Positions 9,288 through 20,246 are shown, counted from the stretch's first letter. The stretch is 64,000 nt of DNA from Microthrixaceae bacterium (GCA_020637195.1 JACJWK010000007.1:62001-126000), one strand, 5' to 3'. The notes: generated by a model from the letters alone, not told the origin. Numbers and translations: made by a program.

Positions 9288-9850
9288 GTGGCCAGTGGTG
9301 CCCCGACCAGGCAGGGCCGCCAGCGCGCGTCCTCGACATCTCGCCCAAAGTCAGGAAAATCTCAGACGGTGGACGACAACACGGATAGCCTTCTGTGTAA
9401 TGGCGTCTGTGATTACACGAACGCCGATCAGGGGATCGCGTCGACGACGGGCCCGTGGGCATCGTCTGCCGACGCCCACGGCCTGGCGGGCATCAACTAC
9501 CGCCAGCTCGACCACCACTGGGCCCGTCAGGGCTGGGTCACTAAATCGGTCGACTGGGCGAGAAATTGCTCAGGGCGCGACGCTACTCCGCCGACGACGT
9601 GGTGCGCCTCGACCTGCTGCGCCACCTGGCGGTGTCGAGGGTGAGCCCGGCGACCGCAGGCCCGCTCGTGGCCCGCTGCGCCGTCCCCACCCGGCGACGT
9701 GCGGTTCGTCTGGGCCGTACCGGGTCGAAGGACGCCGACGCCCTCGGGCTGCGGGTGGTCGCCGCCGGCGAGGCGCTCGACGCGGTCGAGGCCTCGGGGG
9801 CGTGGGTGGTCTACAACCCCGCCGGGGTCCGGGCCCGGATGGCCGGTGCC
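9288..9850 (+). pseudogene. MerR-family regulator remnant (frameshifted)
   Basis: A winged-helix MerR-type DNA-binding segment is readable across frames: GINYRQLDHHWARQGWV near 9490-9540, then RRYSADDVVRLDLLRHLAVS in another frame near 9580-9645, then an effector-domain-like tail (DADALGLRVVAAGEALDAV, then AWVVYNPAGVRARMAG). One Leu-Asp-His-Trp motif carries an extra His codon. At least two frame changes are needed to join the parts. MerR proteins of this actinobacterial type bind DNA as dimers; no target can be named. Confidence 0.55.
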
Positions 9851-9929
9851 GCGGCAACCGCGGTCGGCTCCGCAGCAACCTTTCAACGCTCCACCGACGG
9901 ACCCGCCACCACCGAGAGAGCGCAGCGCA

Positions 9930-11137
9930 TGACCCCGCAGCTGTTCGTGGTGGAGGGCGGCGCCGACGACGACGGCGAGCCGGAGCTGTTCGAGGACCTG
10001 CCGGCGGACCCGGCCTCCGAGTCCCAGGCCCGCTCGACCCTGCACGGCAAGGAGTTCGACGCCGAGGCGCTCAGGCTGAATCAGTCGCTCCGGCGATCGT
10101 CGAGCACTACCAAGTCGGTACCACTCCCGACGCTTCCTCGTCGAGGGCCCGAACGGCCGCCGCATCCTCGTCGACGCCCGGGGCACCCCGGACCGCACCG
10201 ACCGCGGCAAAGCCGGTCTCCGTCGCCAGGACACCGTGCTCAAGTTCGGCTTCAAGGCCCTGCGCCTCGCCGAGCGGGGCTGCCCGCAGCCGCTGGTGCT
10301 GATCACGTCGCACCTGCCCGCGGGTCAGGCTCAGCCTTCCTGCTGTCCAGGCTCAACGGCTCAACTCCTCGACGTGGTAGCCACCGTGGGCGACCTCCCG
10401 AAGCCGCCGGCGCCTGCACCACTCCTGAACGACGACCTGGCCCCCGGCCCGATCGTCCCCCTGCCGGCGCCGTGGCGCGAGGTCCAGCTCGACCTCGACT
10501 TCACCGTCAGCGCCGACGAAGGCCCGACGACGGCACCGACGACGAGAGGCCCGATGCACGTGGCGCACCCGGCTCGGACTGGGTGGTCGACCTCAACGGC
10601 CGCCACGGCATCGAGCGCAGGTGGAGCACGCCCGGCCGCCCCACCCCTCGCTGACCCTGCTCAGGCGTCGGCCACGTCAATTCGACCGCCTCGACTTCCA
10701 GGTGCTCCAGCGCCACCGAGCTTATCTGATACCAGAGTCGAGCTCAAGGCCAGCGTGGCGCTGTCGAAGGTTGACGACCTGCGCCCCGGAATTACGCCAG
10801 GACCTGTTCGGCTGCTCGAACGAGCTGGCCCTGCGCAAGATCGTCGACGCGGCCCGCTACGCCTTCCTGCTGGTGCTGACGTGCCTACCGCCGCTGGGTG
10901 CTGTGGTCAGTCCAGGGTCCCTCCTCATGCGCTTGAGCCGTGCCCCGCCACAGCCCGCGCCCTGGACCGCAGGTCAGGCACGCACCACAAAGAACAGCTG
11001 CTGTTCGACCTGGGCAAGGGCGTGCTCCCAGACCCACGACCGCCGCCGCCGCCTCGAGCAAGATGAAGCACGCCCGCCGGGTCGACGCGCTGTGGACCGA
11101 CGTCGCCCCCTGGCCCCGCCTCGGAGCGACCGGCTGA
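9930..11137 (+). pseudogene. Unidentified plus-strand gene(s), multiply frameshifted
   Basis: Coding-quality fragments alternate between frames: TPQLFVVEGG and an acidic stretch at 9930-10080, then RRFLVEGPNGRRILVDARGT and VLKFGFKALRLAERGCPQP at 10130-10310, ELALRKIVDAARYAFLLVLT near 10830, and SKMKHARRVDALWTDVAP ending at a stop at 11135-11137. I do not recognise the protein. It converges on the methyltransferase operon, with a perfect hairpin between the two ends. At least four frame changes are needed. It could be a functional partner of the methyltransferase, but nothing in the sequence proves that. Confidence 0.4.
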
Positions 11138-11152
11138 CCCCGTTCGGCGAAC

Positions 11153-11192
11153 GGCTCCCGATTCGACCGCCCTGGCGATCGAATCGGGAGCC
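11153..11192. repeat. Perfect hairpin, copy 2 of the palindromic element
   Basis: Arms GGCTCCCGATTCGA (11153-11166) and TCGAATCGGGAGCC (11179-11192) form a 14-bp perfect stem with a 12-base loop. It shares the outer arm and the trailing GAACGGG with the hairpin at 1322-1361, while the inner stem differs in both arms so that pairing is kept. It lies between convergent gene ends and could act as a bidirectional terminator. Confidence 0.75.
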
Positions 11193-11213
11193 AGAACGGG
11201 TGGTGCCGGCGCC

Positions 11214-11567
11214 TCAGTCGGCGGGGTCGCGGAAGATCGGGCTGAGGCGCAGCTCGAAGTCGGCGAGGCTGCGCTCGAGGCGCGCCTCGGTCCAGACGTG
11301 CTCGTCGTCGTAGCCGTCGACCACGTTGTCGGTGGCGCTCATCCACTCGAGCACGGCGTCGCCCCAGCGCTCCTCGAGCAGGGCGGTGCGGATGGCGTCG
11401 GCCTTGGCGCCGACCCGGGCGGCGGGCGTGCGGGCGACGACCTCGAGGGCCAGGAGCCGGCCGAGCACCTCGACGTTCTCGGCGAGGAAGACCCGGGGCA
11501 CGTCGCCGTGGACCACCCCGACGGCGATGCGGTTGTGGCGCTGGGGGAACAGCTCGGGGTCAGGCAT
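11214..11567 (-). CDS. Small conserved-looking protein downstream of the DNA methyltransferase
   Basis: 117 residues, an intact frame and the only clean one in the island. The start codon overlaps the stop of the upstream methyltransferase-nuclease frame (ATG at 11567, stop at 11560), indicating translational coupling. Sequence features are a mixed hydrophobic/charged globular protein with RIAVGVVHGDVPRVF near the N-terminus and LEERWGDAVLEWMSATDNVV in the middle. I do not recognise the family. The context suggests an accessory factor of the restriction-modification-like locus. Confidence 0.7.
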   Translation of the reverse strand: MPDPELFPQRHNRIAVGVVHGDVPRVFLAENVEVLGRLLALEVVARTPAARVGAKADAIRTALLEERWGDAVLEWMSATDNVVDGYDDEHVWTEARLERSLADFELRLSPIFRDPAD

Positions 11568-12979
11568 CGCCCGCGATCGCCGGGTGCGCGGTGAGGCCGC
11601 GCGCCTGGTCGGCGAGGCGCTGCCCGTCGACGGGGTCGAGCAGCTCGATCACGTCGTAGACCGGACCGTTCACGCCGGTGACCGCCGCCAGCGCCTTGGC
11701 CCCCGCGCTGTTGCGGCGGGGGGCGTCGGTGGTGAGCAGGACGTAGCGGGGCCAGGGGTCGACCGCGGCGTGCACGACCGAGGCGCGGCCGATGGCCTTC
11801 CAGAGCGTGTCGGTGCGCTGGAGGCCGGGCCGGGTGCTGGTGAAGGCCCCGGAGACGTCGAACCACCACTCCTGGCCGTCGGCGCCGATGGCGGCGAAGT
11901 CGACGATCACCCCACCGGGTGCCTTCACCCCGCTGCGGATCTCCTCGAAGCCGCACTGGACCAGCAGCGCCTTGGCGATGTCCTTGGCCTTCTTGCCCTC
12001 GCGCACCGCCCGCGACATCGGGTCCTCGTCCTCGCTGCCGGCCTCGGGGGCGGGCGGCAGGGTGATGACCGGGCCGCAGTACTGCTCGGCGCGAAGCTTT
12101 CGTCGGCGATGCGCTGCTCGGCGAGGCGACGTACTCAACTCCATGTCGTAGCCAAACGAAGTGGCAGCCGACCCGCAGCGGCGACCGGTACTTCCGGCGC
12201 CCATGAACAGGTCGAGCACGAAGTCGCCAGGATGGAGTGTAGAGCTCGATGGCCACTTGGGCAGCTCGACGAGAACAAGACGGGCAGCCACTTCCGGGCG
12301 CTCTCGGTGGGGTCCACAGGTCAGTGGTCATGTCCGCCCGTCGTCGGCCCACAGCAGGGCTGGCCCGACTCGTTGACAGGGAAAACGTCGCTTCCTCCTG
12401 CTCCTTGACCGCGGTCGAAGCGCTGGCGTGATCTTCGCTCCGGTGAGGGTGCGCGCAGGACCGGTTGCTGGGCTTCTTGAACGAGCCCCAGGCGCACGAC
12501 CCGGAGGCGCCCTTGCCCTTCCACCAGATGACCTCGCCCCGCATCAGCAGGCGGAGCCGGTCCTGGAGGATGGTGATGACGTCGGCCGACAGCGAAGCGG
12601 TGGGAGGGGCTTTACGGCCGAGTTAGCCACGTTGAAGAAATGCGATGCGGCCGCGGCTGGAGGGTGCGGACGCACTCGGCGAAGACGTCCTCGAGCATCT
12701 GGAGGTAGTCGAGGTAGCTGGCCGGCACATGGCCCTCGCCGAGGGCGAGCTCGTACTCCTTGCCCGCGAAGTAGGGCGGCGAGGTGACGACGAGGGCGAC
12801 CAGGTGTCGGCGATAACTCATGTACGCTTGAAGTCGCCCGCCAGATGCGATCGAGCTCCAGGCTGGGTGGCGACGTGGTCGTCGGTGGAGATGTCGGGCG
12901 CCGTGAAGCGGGCGTAGAAGTCGGAGGCGTCGTGCCCCTCGCGCTTGCCCGCCCCGAAGGCGCTCGTCGACGTGCCCAT
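11560..12979 (-). pseudogene. N4/N6-type DNA methyltransferase fused to a nuclease-like C-terminal domain, frameshifted
   Basis: The start is at ATG 12979 (MGTSTSAFGAGKREGHDAS). Reading across frames gives the amino-methyltransferase motif IV VTSPPYFAGKEYE (about 12790), RGEVIWWKGKGASGSCAWGS (12540-12480), and the SAM-binding motif I FVLDLFMGAGSTG (about 12225). The last 243 codons (12291-11560) are one open frame and continue into a domain with VIVDFAAIGADGQEWWFDVSG and RYVLLTTDAPRR. The acidic strand-turn-strand resembles a PD-(D/E)XK fold, though the lysine is not evident. By family it methylates exocyclic amino groups of DNA. At least five frame changes separate the parts although the catalytic motifs are intact, so sequencing error is as likely as decay. 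Confidence 0.65.
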
Positions 12980-13029
12980 GCTGCACCGTACTACTGACGG
13001 GTCTGACGGGAACCCCGGACCCTCGTGAT

Positions 13030-13902
13030 CGGTAAATCATCGGTCACCCGCCGCAGATGCGACCAGGCCTCGCTGGGACCAGAGCTCGCGCCGAGCGCAA
13101 ACGTCGCCGCACCTCGCTGGCAGGGGACCGGGCGCTTCCATCCTCCGCCGTCCAGGTGATGAAGCGCCTCCGGTCCGTCGAAATTGGTCGGTGGCGGCCC
13201 CGCACCGTGGGCAGGCGCACTAAACCCTGATCTGAGGCCCGTACTTCCCAGACCCGTGTAAAGAGCAGGGCCGGGCGCCGCCACGTCGGTGGCGACCAGG
13301 CCGGGTTGATGGCAAAGAAGGCCACCTGCCTATGAGGTCGAGGCGGCAGACCAGCTCTGGGTGAAGAAGCAGACGTTGGCCAGCTTGGAGACGTCGTACC
13401 GATGCGAGGCCGACGAACGTTCAGGTGGGAGCGCCGGACGGCCTCAGTCGATGCTGCCCGCCGCGTGAAGTGGTTGCCGCTCGCCACGTTGACGGCGCAG
13501 GCAAGGGCGAGGCCGGGCTCGGCGAGGCGGTGATCAGGTCCAGCAGCTTGGGGTCGTGGAAGAGGAAGTGGCCGACGTGGTTGGTGCCGAAGGTCATCGA
13601 AGCCGTCAGCGGTCAGCGCTGGCGGCCAGGCGGCGTTGTTCTGCCGCACGTGCAGCAGCCGGTCCGTGGCGAAGGCGCCTCAGCGGAGCGACGGACGGCG
13701 GCGGGTCAAGCCAGGTCGAGGGAGCGTGAAGGACACATGCCTCGTTGCCCGGTAACGACGATCTCGGCGACCACCGGGCGCCTTGGCCTCGGTGCAGCAC
13801 GCCAGCACGTCGCCGCCGCGGCCGCGTGGCTGGAGCGCCGTGGCCTTACCAGGCGGTGTGGCGCCATTGACCACCACGGCACGGACCCTGGTCGTCCGCC
13901 AT
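13030..13902 (-). pseudogene. Short-chain dehydrogenase/reductase, frameshifted
   Basis: Reading minus-strand frames in order from ATG 13902: a degraded nucleotide-binding start (RAVVVNGATPPGKATAL, where TGxxxGIG is expected), then GTNHVGHFLFHDPKLLDLI near 13595-13540, ACAVNVASGNHF near 13490, YDVSKLANVCFFTQ with the YxxxK catalytic pair near 13400, and PGLVATDVAAPGP near 13290. This order is that of a classical SDR of about 290 residues. Several single-base shifts separate the pieces. The 3' limit is approximate. Substrate unknown. Confidence 0.6.
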
Positions 13903-14881
13903 GAAAGCGCACTACCCGCGACGGCCACATTGGGCGTACCCGGGCTCCGCAGCGTCCGGCGTCATTCTGCGGGTCGTCGCCGGGCGAGGACCCCGCCCTC
14001 GCCCTCGCCCGCGAGGGTGGGGGCGGCGCTGGCCGCCAGGGCATCAGGCTCGTCTGCAGCGCGGCAGCCAGGTCAGGCTGATGGAGCCGTCGCCGATGCG
14101 TGCCTCGCCCGGCGGCGGCGCGTCGTGGGGGTGATCCCCAGGGGCGCTGTTCGCCCGCGAAGGTGGTCCACCGGCCTCGACAAACTGCACGGTAGCCACC
14201 ATGCACGAGCGCAAAGGCGCTCATCGCCACGGCTCCCGCAGCGACAGGTTCCTGGCCCTTCAGGCGGCCTCGGCACCCTCGACGAAAGGCTCTGCGAGGT
14301 GGCCACCTGGGCCCAGCTCGGCCTGCACGCTGCCCTCGTGCTCGTCGACGCCGACAGCTGGGACCGTTCACGGCGCTGCTCGACAGCATGGTCGGCGCCG
14401 ACTTCTGCGTCCCGCCAACCGGGCGCTGATCCCCTGCGCACCGGCGGCGCACGGCGGGCCTCGAGGTGCTCATAAGGCCCGCCCGAGACGTCCCCCGGCC
14501 ATCGGCCCCGGCGACCACCCAGCGGCAGCGCCCCTTCGCGCATTCAGCGCCCGCCCGTTCTGTCGCCAGAACCCGCGCGCCAGGCACTTCCTGTGCACAG
14601 AACGGAGCGGTGGAGCAGTGGAAGTGCCGCAGCGAATCAGTAGACGCCCGGCGGTGAGTCGTCGTCGGCGGCGCGGGCGGCGGTCGCCGCCGGGGCTGCA
14701 CAGCGCCGGCGGGTGGGAGCACGAGCAGGTGGCCTCTTCGCGGCGAGGGAACCGGTGGCGGCCCGCCAGGTGATCGTCGTAATCGTAAGGTCGCATGCGG
14801 CCACCAGGGTGCGCCTCGAGCGTCACCCACGCAGGTGGCGGGCCTCGCGCACCCGCCACTCAGCGCCACGCATCACCGCGC
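13903..14881. other. Degenerate stretch without an assignable gene
   Basis: Coding-like fragments occur on both strands but none can be joined. On the minus strand, DLAAALQTSL followed by a tail ending in ARRRPAE stops near 13969. On the plus strand, GTLDERLCEVATWAQLGL and HAALVLVDADSWDR (14270-14365) continue in other frames to about 14480. No RNA gene, transposase or repeat is recognised. The quality resembles the rest of the 9.0-14.9 kb island. Confidence 0.35.
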
Positions 14882-15031
14882 TTACAGCAGCTCGACCGAC
14901 CGGACCCGCGCCGGCGTGGGCCGTCCCCACCAGCGCAGCCCGAAGCTCCAGCCCGCCCAGCGGCCGTAGGCGACCGACCCGGCGACCACCGCGGCCCCGA
15001 CGACCAGCGCCGGGACGAGGGCGGCGGTCAC
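14882..15031 (-). CDS. Small single-span membrane protein coupled to ung
   Basis: 49 residues from a GTG that overlaps the ung stop as GTGA. It has one hydrophobic segment (ALVPALVVGAAVVAGSVAYG) followed by an aromatic/basic tail (WSFGLRWWGRPTPARVRS). It is too small for family recognition. The coding quality, stop/start overlap and right-hand position just outside the degenerate island support a real gene. Confidence 0.6.
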   Translation of the reverse strand: MTAALVPALVVGAAVVAGSVAYGRWAGWSFGLRWWGRPTPARVRSVELL

Positions 15032-15735
15032 GACGACGCCGCCCGCTCTGCGCGGGGCGGGATCCGCCAGTCGACCGGCGCGCGGCCGGCGGCCACCAGG
15101 GCCTCGTTGGCCCGGGAGAAGGGCCGGCTGCCGAAGAAGCCGTTGTGGGCCGACAGCGGCGACGGGTGCGCGGACTCGATGACCACGTGGCGGGGCGCGT
15201 CGGGGCTGCCGGTGTCGATGAGGGCCTTCTTCTTGCGGGCGGCCGCGCCCCACAGGATGAACACCACCGTCTCGTCCTTGGCGTCCACCGCCCGGATCAC
15301 CTGGTCGGTGAACGTCTCCCATCCCTTGCCCTGGTGCGACGCCGCCCGTCGCGCCCGCACCGTGAGCGTGGTGTTGAGCAACAGCACGCCCTGGCGGCTC
15401 CAGGCGTCGAGGCAGCCGTGGTCGGGCGGGTCGAGGCCGAGGTCGTCGTGGAGCTCGGTGAAGATGTTCTGGAGCGACGGGGGCGGGGGCACGCCGGGTC
15501 GCACCGAGAAGCACAGCCCGTGGGCCTGGCCGGCGCCGTGGTAGGGGTCCTGGCCGAGGATCACCACCTTCACGCCGGCGTACGGCGTGAGGTGCAGGGC
15601 GGCGAACACCTCGTCGGCCGGCGGGTAGACCGGGTGGCGGGCCCGCTCGTCGGCGACGAAGCGCTGGAGGTCGCCCCAGTAGGGCTTGGCCAGCTCGTCG
15701 CGCAGGACGGGGTTCCAGTCCGTCTTGGGGGCCAT
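15028..15735 (-). CDS. ung: Uracil-DNA glycosylase, family 1
   Basis: 235 residues. It removes uracil from DNA to start base-excision repair. The water-activating motif GQDPYHG is near residue 66 and the DNA-minor-groove motif HPSPLSAHNGF near 190, both intact. The chosen ATG (15735) gives the usual family N-terminus (TDWNPVLRDELAKPYW). It is divergent from pgi, with about 107 bases between start codons, and followed by a coupled 49-residue membrane protein. Confidence 0.96.
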   Translation of the reverse strand: MAPKTDWNPVLRDELAKPYWGDLQRFVADERARHPVYPPADEVFAALHLTPYAGVKVVILGQDPYHGAGQAHGLCFSVRPGVPPPPSLQNIFTELHDDLGLDPPDHGCLDAWSRQGVLLLNTTLTVRARRAASHQGKGWETFTDQVIRAVDAKDETVVFILWGAAARKKKALIDTGSPDAPRHVVIESAHPSPLSAHNGFFGSRPFSRANEALVAAGRAPVDWRIPPRAERAASS

Positions 15736-15842
15736 CGGCCCCGACGCTAACGCCGGAGGCCGACCCCGCCCGCCCCGGAGGGGTACGGTCGGCGCCACAC
15801 GGCCAGCGGTGCCCGGCCGGGCGCCCGGAGAGGACGGACAGC

Positions 15843-17423
15843 GTGGAGTGGCTCAACACCCGGGAGGGCGAGCGCCTCGGGGCGCTGGGCCCCGCGGTCG
15901 ACGAGGCCATCGCCGACCTGGTGGCCCGCGACGCCGTCGCCCGGGTGTGGTCGGGCGACCACACGCTCTGGCAGGACGACCCCACCGAGGTGGCCGACCG
16001 GCTCGGCTGGCTGCGCGTCGGGCCCGAGATCGCCGCGGCCCAGGCCGACCTCGACGCGTTCGCGGCCGACGTGTTCGCCGAGGGCTTCACCCACGTGCTG
16101 GTGATGGGCATGGGGGGCTCCAGCCTCTTCCCCGAGGTGGTGGCCTCCACCTTCACCCGCGCCGACGACCGGCCCCGCCTGAGCGTGCTCGACAGCACCG
16201 ACCCGGCGGCCATCGGGCGGGTGGAGTCGTCGCTCGACCTCGACCGCACCCTCTTCGTGGCCTCGTCGAAGTCCGGCTCCACCCTCGAGACCGCCAGCCA
16301 CCTCGCCTACTTCTGGGAGCAGGTCGGCCGGCCCGAGCAGTTCGCGGTGGTCACCGACGCCGGCTCGGCGCTCGAGGCCACCGCCCGCGACCGCGGCTTC
16401 CGCCGGGTCTTCCTCAACCGCCCCGACATCGGGGGGCGCTACTCGGCGCTGTCCTACTTCGGGATGGTGCCCGCGGCCCTGGCCGGCATCGACGAGCTGC
16501 GGCTGCTGCGCTCGGCCGACGTGCTGGCCGCCCAGCTCGGCCCCGACGGCGACCCCCACCGGCACCCCGGCCTGCGGCTCGGCGCGGTGATGTCGGCGGC
16601 GGTGAAGGCGGGCCGCGACAAGCTCACCCTCCTGCTCGACCCCGAGATCGCCACGTTCGGCCTCTGGCTCGAGCAGCTCCTGGCCGAGTCCACCGGCAAG
16701 CAGGGCACCGGCGTGGTGCCCGTCGCCGGCGAGGAGGTGGCCGACGACCTGTCGGCCTACGGCGACGACCGCCTCTTCGTGGGCCTCGGTTGGAACCCCG
16801 CCCTCGACGAGCTGGCCGACGCCGGCCACCCCGTGGTCGAGCTGCCCTACGAGAACGCCTACGGCCTGGGCGCCCAGGTGCTGCTGTGGGAGTTCGCCAC
16901 CGCGATCTGCGGCGCCGGGCTCGGCATCAACCCGTTCGACCAGCCCAACGTGGCCGAGGCCAAGGCGGCCACCAACGACGTGCTGGCGCGGGTCACCGGC
17001 GACGAGGGCGCCGCCGCGCTGGCCGTCGACCGCCAGCCGCTCGCCGGCCTGCTCGACCAGGTCCGTCCCGGCGACTACCTGTCGATCCAGGCCTACGTCG
17101 ACCCCGAGGACCCGCTGGTCGGCGACATCGACGCGGTGCGCCACGCGCTCCGCGACCGCCTGGGGGTGGCCACCACCCTCGGTGTGGGGCCCCGCTTCTT
17201 GCACTCGACCGGTCAGCTCCACAAGGGCGGTCCGCCGTCGGGGGTGTTCGTCCAGGTGCTCGACGAGGACCTCCCCGCCGGCGGCGGCCCCGCCATCCCG
17301 GGTCAGGACTTCGGGTTCGGCACCCTCATCGCCGCGCAGGCGGCGGGTGACCTCGCCACCCTGCGGGCCCACGGACTGCGGTCCGGTCGGGTCACCCTCG
17401 ACGACCTCCTCGCCGCCGGCTGA
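15843..17423 (+). CDS. pgi: Glucose-6-phosphate isomerase of the Tal-Pgi type
   Basis: 526 residues from GTG 15843. It interconverts glucose-6-phosphate and fructose-6-phosphate. The sugar-phosphate-binding SIS segment is seen in GMGGSSLFPEVV and SSKSGSTLET, with HSTGQLHKGGPPSGVF toward the C-terminus. The C-terminal FGFGTLIAAQAAGDLATLRAHG resembles the isomerase half of bifunctional transaldolase/isomerase proteins; here it stands alone. gnd and zwf follow in the same direction, joining glycolysis to the oxidative pentose phosphate branch. Confidence 0.93.
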   Translation: MEWLNTREGERLGALGPAVDEAIADLVARDAVARVWSGDHTLWQDDPTEVADRLGWLRVGPEIAAAQADLDAFAADVFAEGFTHVLVMGMGGSSLFPEVVASTFTRADDRPRLSVLDSTDPAAIGRVESSLDLDRTLFVASSKSGSTLETASHLAYFWEQVGRPEQFAVVTDAGSALEATARDRGFRRVFLNRPDIGGRYSALSYFGMVPAALAGIDELRLLRSADVLAAQLGPDGDPHRHPGLRLGAVMSAAVKAGRDKLTLLLDPEIATFGLWLEQLLAESTGKQGTGVVPVAGEEVADDLSAYGDDRLFVGLGWNPALDELADAGHPVVELPYENAYGLGAQVLLWEFATAICGAGLGINPFDQPNVAEAKAATNDVLARVTGDEGAAALAVDRQPLAGLLDQVRPGDYLSIQAYVDPEDPLVGDIDAVRHALRDRLGVATTLGVGPRFLHSTGQLHKGGPPSGVFVQVLDEDLPAGGGPAIPGQDFGFGTLIAAQAAGDLATLRAHGLRSGRVTLDDLLAAG

Positions 17424-17452
17424 GCGGCATCCGACACCATCAAGGAGCACCC

Positions 17453-18368
<916 letters not shown>

Positions 18369-18376
<8 letters not shown>

Positions 18377-19814
18377 TCGCGGCTCCTCCCCCGAGCGCAG
18401 CGGCGCCCTCGTCCTGTTCGGCGCCACCGGCGACCTGGCCAAGAAGAAGATCTTCCCGGCGCTGTACCGCCTGGCCCTGAGCGGGCGCTGCGACCTGCCG
18501 GTGATCGGCGTGGCCACCCGTGAGTGGGACGACGACCAGCTCCGGGCCTACGCCCGGGAGGCGATCGAGGCCAAGAACGACTCCGTCGACGAGGACGTGT
18601 GGGCGGGCCTGGCCGCCAACCTCAGCTACGTCAGCGGCGACTACCGCGAGCCGGGCACGTTCACGACGCTGGCCCATGCCATGGAGGGGTGCGAGCGGCC
18701 GCTGTTCTACCTGAGCATCCCGCCCTCGCTGTTCGACGACGTGATCGAGGGCCTCGCCGGCGTCGGCCTCAACCAGGGTGGCCGGGTGGTGGTCGAGAAG
18801 CCGTTCGGCCGCGACCTCGAGTCCGCCGAGGAGCTCAACCAGGTCGTGCACAAGGCGTTCGCCGAGCGCGACGTGTTCCGCATCGACCACTTCCTCGGCA
18901 AGGAGGCGGTCGAGAACCTGCTCATCTTCCGGTTCGCCAACTCGATGCTCGAGCCGGTGTGGAACCGCAACTTCATCGACAACGTGCAGATCACCATGGC
19001 CGAGGAGTTCGGGGTCGAGGGCCGCGGCAAGTTCTACGACAACGTCGGCGCCCTGCGCGACGTGGTGCAGAACCACCTGCTGCTCATCGTCACGCTGCTG
19101 GCCATGGAGCCGCCGGCCGCCTCGGACGCCGACGCGCTGCGCGACGAGTACCACCGGGTGCTGCGCCAGGTGCGCACCATCGACCCCGGCTGCGTGGTGC
19201 GGGGCCAGTACCACGGCTACCCGGACGAGGACGGGGTGCAGGCGGGGTCCGACACCGAGACCTACATCGCGCTGAAGTTCGAGATCGACTCGTGGCGGTG
19301 GTCGGGGGTGCCCTGGCTGATCCGCACCGGCAAGGAGCTGACCACCACGGCCACCGAGGCCGTCGTGCAGTTCAAGGCGCCGCCCCGCCTGCTGTTCGCC
19401 GACGAGGACGTGCGGCCCAGCCCCAACACCCTGCGGTTCCGCCTCGGCGCCAACGACGGCGTCACGCTGCACGTGCACTCCAAGGCGCCGGGCGAGGCCC
19501 TGCGCACCAAGTCCACCGACCTCGACGTCGACTACGAGCACGTCTTCGGGATGCGCCAGGAGGCCTACGAGCGCCTCATCGGCGACGCCCTGGAGGGCAA
19601 CGCCCGCCGCTTCGGCCGCGAGGACTCGCTCGAGCAGCAGTGGCGCATCGTCGAGCCCCTCCTGCACGGCGACGTGCCGTCGGTGCGGCTCTACGACCGC
19701 GGCACCATGGGCCCGGCCGAGGCCGACGAGCTCGCCGCCCCCTACGGCGGCTGGCACGACCCCCTGCCGCCACCGCCCGACGACCCGCCGGCGCCACCCC
19801 TCCCTCCCGCCTGA
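18369..19814 (+). CDS. zwf: Glucose-6-phosphate 1-dehydrogenase
   Basis: 481 residues. It oxidises glucose-6-phosphate to 6-phosphogluconolactone. Motifs: the nucleotide-binding GATGDLAKKKIFPALY, the conserved EKPFGRDLESA, and the active-site RIDHFLGKEAVENL with the catalytic His. The proline-rich C-terminal tail of about 15 residues is unusual but harmless-looking. The start lies inside the end of gnd (ATG 18369, gnd stop at 18376), so the two are coupled. No 6-phosphogluconolactonase is seen nearby. Confidence 0.97.
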
Positions 19815-19832
19815 CGACCCGATCCCTGCTGA

Positions 19833-20246
19833 TCAGCCGGGGACGGTCAGCAGGTGCTCGATCGCGGCGACGAAGTCGCGGAGGTCGTCGAGCTCGGACA
19901 GCGCGGCGATGACCCGGGTGTCGTCGACCACGGTGTACTCGTGCACCAGCACGTTGCGGAACCCGACCGCGGCGACGAGGCGCTCGGCCAGGTCGAGCTC
20001 GAGCACGTCGTGACGGGCGAGGATGCGGATGGCGTCACCGTTGGTGGTGGGGGCGCCCCACTGCTCGGATGCGCACAGGTGCTGGGCGACGTCGATCGTC
20101 GCCTCGATGGCGGTGACGAACGAGTACTTCACGGCCCGTAGCCCCCGGGCATCGCCAGTCAGCGCGGCGGGGTCCTCGGCGGCGAGGTCGCTCACGTCGC
20201 CGCTGATGCGGCGGAGCAACGAGCGGACCCGGGCGCGGTCAACCAC
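19833..20246 (-). CDS. hepT: HepT-type HEPN ribonuclease toxin
   Basis: 137 residues, an all-helical HEPN domain (DUF86). The motif RNVLVHEY near residue 100 is a perfect R-x4-H-x-Y: Arg and His make the RNase centre, and the Tyr is the known AMPylation target of the MntA partner. GTG 20246 is chosen because it overlaps the mntA stop by 8 bases; the upstream ATG at 20273 would overlap by 35. It forms a type VII toxin-antitoxin pair with the upstream gene. It converges with zwf, with only 18 bases between the stops. Confidence 0.88.
   Translation of the reverse strand: MVDRARVRSLLRRISGDVSDLAAEDPAALTGDARGLRAVKYSFVTAIEATIDVAQHLCASEQWGAPTTNGDAIRILARHDVLELDLAERLVAAVGFRNVLVHEYTVVDDTRVIAALSELDDLRDFVAAIEHLLTVPG

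Noticed and set aside
9011..14881. The idea that the degenerate island is a prophage or transposon
   Set aside because: No integrase, transposase, terminal inverted repeats, tRNA junction or phage structural motif could be read in any frame.
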